From NCBI RefSeq assembly GCF_000002865.3, contig NW_001865041.1, positions 1,499,531 through 1,563,530 on the forward strand: 64,000 bases of DNA, in the 5' to 3' direction. A model generated the notes under the pieces. It made no database searches, was not told the origin of the DNA, and saw only the letters and a list, made by a program, of their open reading frames with translations. The position numbers and the translations under genes were made by a program. The stretch is from Monosiga brevicollis MX1. Its lineage: Eukaryota > Opisthokonta > Choanoflagellata > Craspedida > Salpingoecidae. Shown here one piece after another: positions 45,637 to 55,522 of this stretch; the stretch's first letter is position 1, and each line of letters begins with the position of its first letter.

Positions 45637-47356
45637 TCAGGGAATGGATTCAGAGATCGATTTGCCGGTAGCCACAGCATGCCGTCCATGGGGTGCAGTA
45701 TTGCGATTCATGCCAGCAAGTTGAACGTTCTCTTGCAACGTGCTGTGGTGCATCTGAAACCCGCCACCTTGGTCGATCGTTAGCAAACGTAGGCGCGAAG
45801 AAATGGGCACGCCGGCAGGCAGCGACGCAGTGGCCACATCTGCACCTTGTGTGCCGGCTGCTGGAGCGGCAGCAGGTTTGACTAATCCACCCGGGCCTCG
45901 AAACTGGCGTGGATCACCAGAGGTGGTGGAACTGGTCCCTGGGTCAGCCTGAGCTTTGGCACGGGCTTTGGCAATGGCAGCAGGTTCGCGCTTGCCGTGT
46001 GCTTTGGATTGGCGTTTTCCTGGTGCCGGCAGACGGGAACGTTGTTGACCCGGCGAAGGTGTTGTGTGCGCAGGAATACGACTGCCCTTGTCTCGGGCCC
46101 GGCCCGGCAACGAAGCGTTTGTTGCCGCCGGGCTGGGTCCATGGGGCTTGGCATTCTGAGTTTTGCGCTGTTCCTTTGGCATGGGCTCTGCTGCCTGTTC
46201 GGAAGGTTGCTGTTGTTGCTGTTGACGAAGTAAGCTCTGAGCCGTTGCGAGTTGCTCGGCCAACTGCTGGGCCCGGGTCCGCTCTTGCGCCAGCTGAGCA
46301 TCAAAATCAGCTTGCTCTGCAAGCACAGCAGCCAGTTCAAGTTGGGCCTGTTCGGCGCGCTGCTGTTCGGCCAGGATTTGCTCTTCCTGAGACATTGCCA
46401 AAAGAACGTCACCAATTTCCTCGGTGCTGAGCGGCTGCTGTTGCATTTCTAGTGGCCGATTGGGATCAGCCACGTAGGTACCCTCGAGACCTGGGGGAGG
46501 TCCGCGCTTGCCCCCGGGTCGCGCCGAAAGCATCAGCTTTGAGCCCACGCTCCCGCCCCGCACAACGTAGCGGCCGATGAGCTGCAGTAGCAGCAGAACC
46601 TGTCATGGTGAGAAGGAACAGCTCGCGAACATGATTAGAATTCGTTGTCTATTTTCAGCGACTGATGCTTGAAAGACGTCAAGGAAAGGTGTGGGGTGCA
46701 TTGGACGTGTCACTGAGGGAACGTGCACGGGTGTACCTTATTGACATCCTTGGGTCCCACGACCTCGGGGTCGGCGTACACGAAAACGGCACGATTGCCC
46801 AGGACCCGCAGTTCCTCGAGCGCATTCAGCACCGAGGGTGGGACTTTGGTCTGGGTCAGATACTCGTGTATGCGCATACCCAGAGACATGGGTTCTTGAT
46901 AGGGTCCACTTTGAGTGATGTCTGATGCATAAAATAACAGATTGGTGTGAAGCCATTCAAAAACCATTCGGATGCAGTTTTCGAGTGCAGCTTCTCACCT
47001 TCAAGGTATTGAAAGTTGGGCAAAAATTTGAGAACGAGTAAGGTGGCCGTGGCATCCGCAAATCGTCGAGCCTGGACGATGGCTTCAAGCCAGCGCTGTG
47101 CCAGGGCAGCCTCTGCAATCCGCGTTGATCATGCACCTGGTGAGCGACAGCTGCAGCGAGCCGTGGCTCCGTTTGCAATCTCGACCTCAGCTCCTCTCTG
47201 ACTCAGGGTGCGCTTACCTTTTGCACTATGCATGGCTGTACCAAGCCCACTGATCAGGACGTTGCGGGCAGACTCCAAGTTACCGGCCAAGCCATCAAAC
47301 TCCGCACCAGCCACGGCCAGGACGGCAGCCAAGGCTTCCGAGTCGGAGACGGCCAT
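45637..47356 (-). CDS. Unidentified helical / coiled-coil protein
   Basis: Five exons (start ATG 47356) read in continuous phase: MAVSDSEALAAVLAVAGAEF..., EAALAQRWLEAIVQARRFAD, SLGMRIHEYLTQTKVPPSVL, VLLLLQLIGRYVVRGGSV, and a long last exon ending at 45637. Residues 1-190 are predicted all-helical with no motif I can name. A Glu/Gln/Ala-rich coiled coil follows (EEQILAEQQRAEQAQLELAA, then AQERTRAQQLAEQLA), then a QQQQQQ tract. A basic Pro/Ser/Gly-rich tail contains several RxPAPG and KxRSRLP-like stretches. The start sits in GCTGCCATGG context. It shares the divergent interval 47357-47820 with the FAIM gene. I do not recognise a family. Confidence 0.65.
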
Positions 47357-47820
47357 GGCAGCGTGGGGCGACTTGAAACTTGACGCACACCCGCCACCCC
47401 CTCGAATGGCTGCACTCACAGAGGGACCGCCTGCTCATGCGCACAACCACATGCGTAGCGGCGCTCGGCAAGACACGCCCGAGCACAAGGAATGGGTCTG
47501 ACAGACCGGATCGGTTGACTGCGATCCGTGCCTGCGCTCGATCCGTGCCGCTCCTGGTGTTGTGCCCGACGTCGCTAAGGGGTCATACGGAATAACAGCA
47601 GCACATTTGTCAGAGAAACTCCGAAACAAGATCTTGTGTTCGATTTTCGGTGCATGCAAGCTTGATGATGTTGGAAAACTCGCAGCGCGCGAGCATTTTT
47701 CATTGCTCTCCGGGTTGAAGAGAAGTGAGGAGACGCAAGCGGTCAAGCATGGTTCGCTCCCACTCGCGTCGTGTGAGCTCGTCAAGCGCATCAACGCAGG
47801 CATCGCAGGTGCTGGGGTTG
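47357..47820. promoter_or_regulatory. Divergent intergenic region
   Basis: This separates the coiled-coil gene (-) from FAIM (+). Several open frames cross it but none shows a domain. The in-frame Met codons upstream of 47821 (from 47725) would give FAIM a Ser/Arg-rich N-terminal extension that family members lack. Confidence 0.4.
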
Positions 47821-48331
47821 ATGGGGGGCCAACTTCGCTGGACGGTCAGCCTGCCAAACAATGAGAATCATCTTGTGGAGCTTGATCACGGCGGCGTGAG
47901 CGGCCGCCGCATTCTGCGCGTATGTTGGTCGCACGGCACTCTTGAGAAAGGAGGGCGAAATGGCTTGCAGTTTGACCCACCTCGTTCGAGATGACTGACC
48001 CCGTCCTGTGCGTGCTGACAGGTTGATGGCCAAGTGATCAACAAACAGGTTTGCTTTGTCACAGCATGAGCCCCATCGAATAGGGTTCGCCGCTTGGTCT
48101 GCAGGGCTGTGCATATGTGATCACTGTTACTTGCCATCGAATCTGTAGAATAAAAGGCTGAAATTGGTGGGTCGCGAGCGTTTCATTCTCACTGGGCGCG
48201 ATCACCAGCGCTACGAGGGATGTGTGACCATTGAAGCGTTCAACTGGACCAAATATGTGTACACCTTGACCATTGATGGACATCTCCTTGACGTGTTTCA
48301 CCAACGCAGTGGTCCAGACCAATACCTTTAG
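47821..48331 (+). CDS. FAIM: FAIM-family protein, single beta-sandwich domain
   Basis: Three exons (47821-47919, 48022-48048, 48149-48331) encode about 102 aa. The pattern matches the N-terminal half of Fas apoptotic inhibitory molecule: WTVSLPNNENHLVELDHGGVS, GRRILRVDGQ, KRLKLVGRERFIL and ATINIDA-like CVTIEAFNWTKYVYTLTIDG. FAIM1 is a cytosolic protein of about 179 aa built from two similar beta-sandwiches and linked to stress and aggregation protection in animals. Here a stop at 48331 ends the protein after the first repeat (...RSGPDQYL). Either this is a one-domain member or later exons were lost. I found no second-half exon before 48884. FAIM genes are known from choanoflagellates and animals. 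Confidence 0.75.
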
Positions 48332-48883
48332 ATATCTTCGGGTAGGTACCGGTATGCGCACCTGACTTTGTTTGCAAAAGATATGCTTCGCGGGAAGGGG
48401 GAAGGGGGTGAACAATACTTCACAGTGGTCCTAAATTATGGCACATCTCTGCTCTCACTGCCTTCAATCTGCCGGCTCCCTCGCCAGTCTCCTCTCATTA
48501 TAGCCTCTCCTTGTATTTGATTAGATTGGACCAGTACCTGAAGCCCAGCTCCTTGGCTTTGTTTCCTCACTCTTGTCCATCCATCTTTGGATAAAACTGT
48601 TTTGGTGACTGAAGGGGTGAAGTCTGCCCGTTTTGCTCTTGCTCAATAGGTCAACGCGAATTCGATGTGAACTTGACATGTGAAAGTGAATGTGTGTATA
48701 CAGCTGCAGCGCAGATGCGTCAACCGTTGTTTGCCTGGCCTTGGGAGTGCAATTGAGTGCGCGCCCTCTGGTCGACTAACAGCATATTATGGTCTCAATT
48801 GCTATGGGGGTGGGAATTTGGTGCGTGGCATGATCTCTATGCACTGGGTATGACTTCAGAAATACTGCGTGGCCAGCGATACC
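48332..48883. other. Convergent 3' intergenic region
   Basis: This lies between the stops of FAIM (+) and the 8-helix membrane protein (-). No clear polyadenylation signal or repeat is seen. I found no exon that would extend FAIM. Confidence 0.4.
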
Positions 48884-49830
48884 TTACACACGGTCGTAAT
48901 CGCCCTTGAAGACGTACTCAAAGGCCATGAGCTCAATGCCCACGGCAATGGCGGCCGCGCCCACCACGATACCAGCGTTCCCGGCTGCGCCAAGAGTGAC
49001 AAGACCCGTGGCGATGAGGAAGAGGCCCAATGCACCCGTGTTGCGCAACGTCTTGGCCTTGTCCCACACGCCCAGGGAGCCAAGGAGGCCCAGAATGCCG
49101 AGGAGAATGAGGGTGGTGGCGTACGCCCCGAGGGCGTAGGTGTTGATCCGGCTTTGAAGCCAGCAGTACCGCTCGCCAGTCTGCTCGCACCATTCAAGCT
49201 CAGCGCCGTCCAAGTCGTGGCGATCCTTGACTGCTACCGAATAGAGGGCAATGCCGCCGACGGCAGCAACCCCGACCATGGTTGTGAGTGCAATGGCCTT
49301 GGTCAGCTTGACATAGCCTTCGGGCACCTTGGTCTTGGAGGCGTTGCCACCCTTGGGAAGTGAGCCGTGCACAAGATAAATGGCGACTTGCAGCAAACCA
49401 ATGCAGGCGGCATAGCTGCCCAGGATGATGCCCGTGTTGCGGGCCGAGCCCACGGTCACGAGGCCAGCAAGGATCAAAAGTCCAATGGGGCGATCAATGA
49501 TGCCCGACCGAATCTCGCCCAGAAACGAGGCCACGCCCAAGAGAATGATGGAGATGGCATAAAAGGTCATGGCCACATCTGCATTGCGGTTCCGCGTCCA
49601 GCAGTGCTTGGTATCGTCATGGCGGCACCACTCAACCTCAAAGTTACCTGCACAAACAAAAAAAAGGTCAGGTGAGATGTTTGGCCGAGAGAAAATCACG
49701 TGCACTTGGCCACATTGTTGGCCTGGCCGCACGCACCGGTGTCGTTCAGCTGAATGGCGCCGCAAGCGATGACGCCGAGCGCTGCCAGTGTGGCAAAAAC
49801 TTGAAGAACCACGCCCAAGGTAGACGACAT
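48884..49830 (-). CDS. Eight-helix membrane protein made of two similar 4-TM halves
   Basis: Two exons (49830-49737, 49647-48884) encode 285 aa. Each half has the plan helix, extracellular-type loop with a Cys pair, then three helices. The loops are VEWCRHDDTKHCW in half 1 and LEWCEQTGERYCW in half 2. The following helices also align (LILAGLVTVGSARNTGIILG with LIATGLVTLGAAGNAGIVVG). Such internal duplication points to fusion of an ancestral tetraspan. The loop W-C...C-W pattern recalls claudin/MARVEL-type tetraspans, but no family is recognised. The first exon covers helix 1 (STLGVVLQVFATLAALGVI). Localisation is probably plasma or vesicle membrane; function unknown. Confidence 0.75.
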
Positions 49831-50755
49831 GATTCAGGTTGTGTAGTCAGGGGATGGGGTGGGAAGGGGAAGCTCAAGAAGAGGCGATGGCGCGTAAAAT
49901 CACCAAAAGCCTGGTGCCTGGTGGCAGTGGGGGTGGGGGTGGCAAGGGCGTGAGATACACAGCAGCTCTGCGAGCAAGAAAATGCCGGCTCATCAAAGCA
50001 CCCGACATCCTGAGCGCAAAACCCCTTTTCTTCTCTTGCCCACGTGAGCGGCAGGTCACAGACCAACCAGCCACCCTTGGCGATGCACCCACACAGACAA
50101 GGGTGGACACACGAAGAGCAGACTTTGTCAAAACGAGCCAGGTGGTCAGTCAGTCAGTTCGGTGAGAAGGGTGGGCAAGGGCGCAAAGACGGGCGCGCTT
50201 GAAGCAGCTCACCAGATCAGATCTCTGTTAGCAAACTCATACACACACACACACACTCTCTCTCTCTCACTCACACTCACTCACACACACACACACACAC
50301 ATGTATCTGAAAAAGAGATCTTGCCCGTGCAGACACTGGTTGTTTTGCTGGCAAGAACGGAATAAGGCTGAAGAGGGATACAGGTTCGTTGCTGGAGGCG
50401 TCTGTATGTGTATGTGTGTGCGTGGGGGGCTGGGTTGTCTGTATGCTTTGGCCGTGTGTATGACCAGTGCCATCGCGACCCGATGCTTTGGGAAGATGGG
50501 GCGCTGCCGCTGTTTGGAATCGATTTGGTTTTTGTTGGCGAAAAAGAGGAAGCAGTTCAATTGATGATCGCCAGTCCTTACAATCAAGACCCACCATCAC
50601 CAACTGGCAAAATCCAAACCTTGGGGAAAGCTCCAATCTAGTCCTCAGACGGAATGACCGCGCCAGCTTCCCACCCCCACCCGCCGCAGCCCCGACGACC
50701 CCGCCTCCAGTCAACCAGGCAGCGTCGCCCCTTAGGCCTCCAACTCGTACACACA

Positions 50756-50800
<45 letters not shown>

Positions 50801-51173
50801 ACTTCTCTCCTTTTTTTTTCAAATCGTCTGACAATTTATGAACAACAACTGCCTGGCTGGAGGATCTGTTACCAAATGTCAGTGTTCGGTGGGTCATTCT
50901 CTGCTCTCTCTCACTTTTTTATCTTGTTGTTGTTGTTGTTGGTCGTGTCGCTGGCGAGTCCAGGACCAGTAGAACTGAGGTTCGTGGAAGCCAGGACGGG
51001 GAGATCTTGAGGCTCAATGCTCCTCAGTGATGCACACCTTCTACCTCTACCTCCGGACAGGATGGCGGTGGACCATATCTCTCGTTCTGCTTCATCTCAC
51101 TGTGCGCCTGCGTGATTTCGCAGAGAGATCAGCCCTCACGGCACGTTGAACGTTCAACAGCCACCAGAGCGTC
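49831..51173. promoter_or_regulatory. Divergent intergenic region with CA/CT microsatellites
   Basis: This separates the 8-helix protein (-) from AP3M (+). It has CA and CT runs at about 50237-50301, a CA run at about 50751-50794 and (GTT)n near 50926-50942. Open frames here are mostly repeat-derived. No gene is supported. Confidence 0.45.
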
Positions 51174-53584
51174 ATGATTGTGAGCATCTTCATTCTTCAG
51201 CCCACCGGGTGCGTACCCTAACAGGAAATGACATGTCACATGCAGTTGACACCCCGCCGGGTATCAAGGACGAGATGTTGTGCTTGCCTTACAGTGTGCT
51301 GACCTCTTTCTTTTTTATCGCCATGCTCGGCCGAAACCTGCTTTCTTGCAGCGATGTGCTGGTCGAAAAGCACAACCGCAGCCCACTGCCCCGCAACGTG
51401 CTGGACCCCTTGCAAGAGGCGCTTCTTCACGTGCGAACTGACTCGGTTTACTTCTCCCCAACAGCAACGAGGTGAATTCTGTCCACCTTGCCATTCTGAC
51501 CCGGCATTCGATTTTCCCCCTGCCCCATCCCATCCCCTACTAGGCTGATGCGCTGGAGGATGTGCCACCAATCATTCCAGGTGGCCGCCACTACCTCATC
51601 AACATCATCAAACACAACATGGTCTTTGTCGCCGTGGTCACCTCGGAGAGTGAGTCATTATGCCATCGTCTCGCTTCAGGACAGCAGCTTCTGACAGCCC
51701 CCGGTCGTCGCTGCCCACAACATTTCAACGCGCCGTCTATTTTTTTCCTTCTCTAATTTGGCGCTTGTAACTGTGTAACTGCGACTCTTGTCGCCTCTGT
51801 AGCACCGCCCCTGACCGTCACGGAGATTATGCATGCTATCGTGAACGTGTTTGAAGACTATTTTGGCACCATCAATGATCGCGTTGTTCATCGCGAAGCC
51901 GTCATGATCTACCAACTTTTGGAGGAGATGAACGACAATGGTTTCCCTCTCACCATGGAGCTCAACGTGCTGCAGGAGATGATCATGAAACCCACCATGC
52001 TCAACAGGGCACAAAATGCGGTTGGCCGTCGTCAGCGGTACGCCAATGCTGGTCTTTGAATCCCCCTTGCCTTTGGTCAACTCGGCCTGGTGTGCTTGCG
52101 CTACCGAAACCGCGCAAAAGCTTGACACAAGCCCTCCTTTTGATGTTCCCTTAGCCTCTCCGACACTTTACCGTCAGGGCAGCTGACCTCCACGCACTGG
52201 CGAAAGGCCCATGCCCGCTACCCGACCAACGGTGTGTCCCCCCTGCCAACTCGCGCGGGCCTGGGCTCATCGCGCTTTGCCAACACGTGGCTTTTCACCG
52301 TGGCTCTTGGGATCTAGAGTGCTTTGTGGATATTGAAGAAGAAGTGGATGCCATCATTGGCAAGTCTGGCACTCCCATTGCCTCCTCAGTCACGGTATGC
52401 ACAATGGCCACAACTTCGCAACTGCATCTGGCACCTCTGTCTCGGCCGCGCTCTCAATTCACAGCGCCAGCGAGTGACCCATCCCTTTCACATCTTTGTT
52501 GCCAACTTTCTTTTGCGGCCGTGCTCTGCATGTAGGGCACCATCAACTGCCGCTGCTATCTGTCCGGCTTTCCCGACCTTACCCTTAGCTTTCAAAACGC
52601 ACGTTTCTTTGATGATGTGGCTCTCCACCCCTGCGTGCGCATTGCCAAATGGACGTCCGAGCGCATCATGTCTTTTGTCCCGCCGGTATGAGTGACGTCT
52701 TGTGCTCCCGTTTCTTTTTTTTTGTTTTATTCTCAACGCGCGACGAGAAGAACCTATTTGACGCCGAACATGTGTCACTGCGACCGGCAAACAGGATGGC
52801 AAGTTTGTGCTAGCACAATACTTTGTGCACTCGCTCTCTCAGCTCCCCATTACAGTGCGCGCCAACATCAACTACTCCAAGACCGGCTCGGGCCGCATTG
52901 AGATTGACCTTCACTCGGCTCGGCCCGATCAAGTTGTTGAAGGTCCGCCACACGGATCTATTATGCATTGCTATGCACACATTGCGGTGTCCGTACCACA
53001 CCACAGACATGTCTTCCTGCATCTCACACCAAACTGTGGCCAACGAACCTTTTTGGACCATGCCAATTATCACAGGTTTGCAAATTCAAATCCGCTTCCC
53101 CAAGGCCGTGAGCAGCGCTAGCGCAGATGCAGCAGAAGGACACTGCAGTTTCCAAGAAATGACAAAGACGCTGCGCTGGGAACTGAAGCGTCTGCCTGAA
53201 AGCGGCTCCATCTCCCTTCGCGGCCAAGTGACGCTTGGCGTCTCCGAGGCCATTCCTGACGGCACTCCTCCGGTCCAGGTCAAGTTCAAGACCACGGGCT
53301 ACACCGCCTCAGGACTCAAGGTCAATCGTCTCGACATTTACCGCGAGGTGAGTCTTTTGATCCTGACAAACCAACCACGAAGCATGCGTACCTCTACTGG
53401 CCATGCCGGCAGGGGAGTTGTAGCTCATTTCGTTGTCCTGTAGACCTACAAAGCATTCAAGGGCGTCAAGTACATCACTTCAGCTGGCGACTTCCAGGTA
53501 AAAACTGCCCCGCTCGCCTCACGGCGTGTCTCCAGCCTCTGTCATTCATCGTGTCAACTGTCCACCCCACAGGTTAGGACATAG
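51174..53584 (+). CDS. AP3M1: AP-3 adaptor complex subunit mu
   Basis: About 12 short exons from the ATG at 51174 encode a medium chain of usual length (about 420 aa). The longin part begins MIVSIFILQPTG and continues LVEKHNRSPLPR, LEDVPPIIPGGRHYLINI and FEDYFG. The linker EEMNDNGFPLTMELNVLQEM and DTLPSGQLTSTHWRKAH is diagnostic of AP-3 rather than AP-1/2. The mu-homology domain follows (GFPDLTLSFQNARFFDDVALHP, SFVPPDGKFVLAQY, LKVNRLDIYRE), ending KGVKYITSAGDFQVRT, nearly identical to animal AP3M ends. AP-3 sorts cargo bearing YxxPhi signals from endosomes to lysosome-related organelles. All junction phases fit. The last exon encodes only VRT and the stop. Confidence 0.93.
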
Positions 53585-54061
53585 ATTTTACTTTCCTGCA
53601 GACCCTGGCGGCCGCACAGGCCGCCAGAAGCTGCTGCCCCTCTCTCTTAAGTTTTCACCACTGTCATTTTTGTGGCGTTTAAATTTCCTTTTCATTTTCC
53701 TGCTACCGAGCCCTGTCTCTGTCTGCCCCCACATCTTCATTGGTGCGCACTGCCGCTCGTTGGTTGTCGTTGTTTCTGGACTAACATCATGACAAAAGTC
53801 ATATCACACATGGATTCCAATTCATGGAACAAATTTGAACCAACGAGTAGACTCACCCACCTCGGGGCCAAACACACGCACACAGACGCACGCACAGCAA
53901 CAGCAGCCAACAAATATCATGTTAACATGTAAAAGAATGTTCAAAAGATGGCGCCATCAGCTGTCAGGTGAGACCAAGACGGCTGAGAAGGATAGGCAAA
54001 ACATCTCCATTTGGCAAGGCCGTTGGCGGCTGGAAAGGTTAAATGTACAAGGCAGGGTCAT
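53585..54061. other. Convergent 3' intergenic region
   Basis: This lies between AP3M (+) and the small membrane protein (-). It shows a short CA-rich patch near 53872-53898. Nothing else is recognised. Confidence 0.4.
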
Positions 54062-54417
54062 TCAGTCGTCATCGGGCTCGTAGTGCCAAATGTCGTTGTC
54101 CTCAACAAAGCTAACCAAGTATCGCGCTGTCTCTGCGCCGGCGTAGATCGAAATGGGTGTCACGACGCAAAAGCCAATGAAGGTGATCCAGCTCAAATTG
54201 TTGGGTCGCTCAGGAATGATCTCGTGGCTCCGAAACGACACCTCCGTACGTCGTGCGAGCTAGATCGAGGTTGAAAGCGCACAAGGCTTGGCATTAGGAA
54301 TGAACACTGACCGCTCGACAGGTAAGCAGGACTGCCGCATGTACGTACCACTGTGGGATCGCGCGCGCACATCTGTCGCCGCAGTTGTGGCGCTGCCCAG
54401 CGCAGGGCGGAAGCCAT
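54062..54417 (-). CDS. Small single-TM protein, probably mitochondrial
   Basis: Two exons (54417-54349, 54259-54062) encode 88 aa. The N terminus (MASALRWAAPQLRRQMCARD) is Arg-rich, without acids for 19 residues, as in a mitochondrial presequence. One hydrophobic helix follows (WITFIGFCVVTPISIYAG), then an acidic C-terminal tail ending EPDDD. Size and layout resemble supernumerary subunits of respiratory complexes. The SFRSHEIIP segment before the helix faintly recalls small COX or complex I subunits, but I cannot assign one. The phase-0 intron has clean GT-AG ends. Confidence 0.6.
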
Positions 54418-55522
54418 CTTCCCGCTAGCAAATTAAAGATCAATAACCGCTAGCCTTTGAATAATGGCCGCGCTCAAGATCCAGAACACCTTCCACTGCG
54501 CGCTGCCGTTTCGCCCAGCGGCCAAGAAAAATGAAACCCAAGCCAACAAAAACAAAATAACAAAAGAAAGCCAACAAAACACTGGCAGTCATTCCTATCA
54601 ACAACATGTGTTGTCAACCTTTATTTACGAGAGAGATCCAAGTGTGAATAAGATCGCGCTTCCTCAAGCGCGCTTTTTAAATCCACCTCACCCTGTTGTG
54701 CTTTTCCTTTGTGTCTTTGCTTTTCTCTCTCTCTCTCTCTCTCTTTGCTTTTTGCTTAAAGTCCTGACACGTTTGACCGCTACTGCTGCTGCTGTTGCTG
54801 CTGTTGCTGTTGCTGCTGCTGCGGCTGCTGTTGCTGCGGCGGGGGTGGACCTTGAAGAATTCCGGCTGCTTGGCGGGGCGGAGAAGCTGGATGGTGTACG
54901 GCATGGCGTAGGGTCGATGTGGGTTTTAAAGAGATACGGCTACACGGGATAAGAGGGTTGTGGAAGACGGCACCTGTGTGTGCCGTGAGGCAGAGCTGCT
55001 AGATCGGCATCATGAGTGATGCTCGTCCAAACCTCACGTGCGTTGTCCTTCTGAAGCGTTCGGTCTTGCTCCTTTGAAGTGAATGATGACCTGCCCCTCA
55101 TCGCTGGCGCTGCTGCCTTTGTGTAGAAGTCGAATGAAGACGCTTTTCCGACGCAAACAGGTTTGGCCAGCACCGCCCCCTCCCGCTTGCCATGTCCTTT
55201 TTTTTGTTTTGTTTTTTATGTACTGTTGTTGATAGTTGGTCATCATGACATGCTGTGCGCCACGGCCATGCTCCTCTTGCAATGAATACAAGCTGCGCAT
55301 ATACGTGAGCACACACTCACCCCGTTCCTGCTTGCGCCTTCCCGTGGTCTGCCATCGCCTCATGACAGAGTGGGGCCGACATTTCCAACCCGGATCCGCC
55401 CTCTGATCGGTATGTCCCTCACGTGCTAGCGTTCCCCTCACTGCCATCGCCAGTACTGCACATTCTCTGGTCTGCCAGCCTTCCTCGCTTTCCCCACTAC
55501 ATTGCACCTCATGGGTTGGTTC
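54418..55522. other. Intergenic region with CTG tract; possible unresolved minus-strand gene
   Basis: A (CT)n run lies at 54726-54743 and an imperfect CTG/TTG tract at 54782-54837. On the minus strand one frame through the tract encodes PPPPQQQQPQ plus a longer Gln run to a stop near 54778. Upstream minus-strand frames (about 55120-54960: SKEQDRTLQKDNAREVWTS) look protein-like, and donor-like sites occur nearby. I could not assemble a confident gene, so no CDS is called. Confidence 0.4.
54782..54837 (-). repeat. Imperfect CAG/CTG trinucleotide tract
   Basis: About 18 trinucleotides of CTG and TTG on the + strand (CAG/CAA on -). It would encode poly-Gln on the minus strand in one frame and poly-Ala/Val-like sequence on the plus strand. 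Confidence 0.85.
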
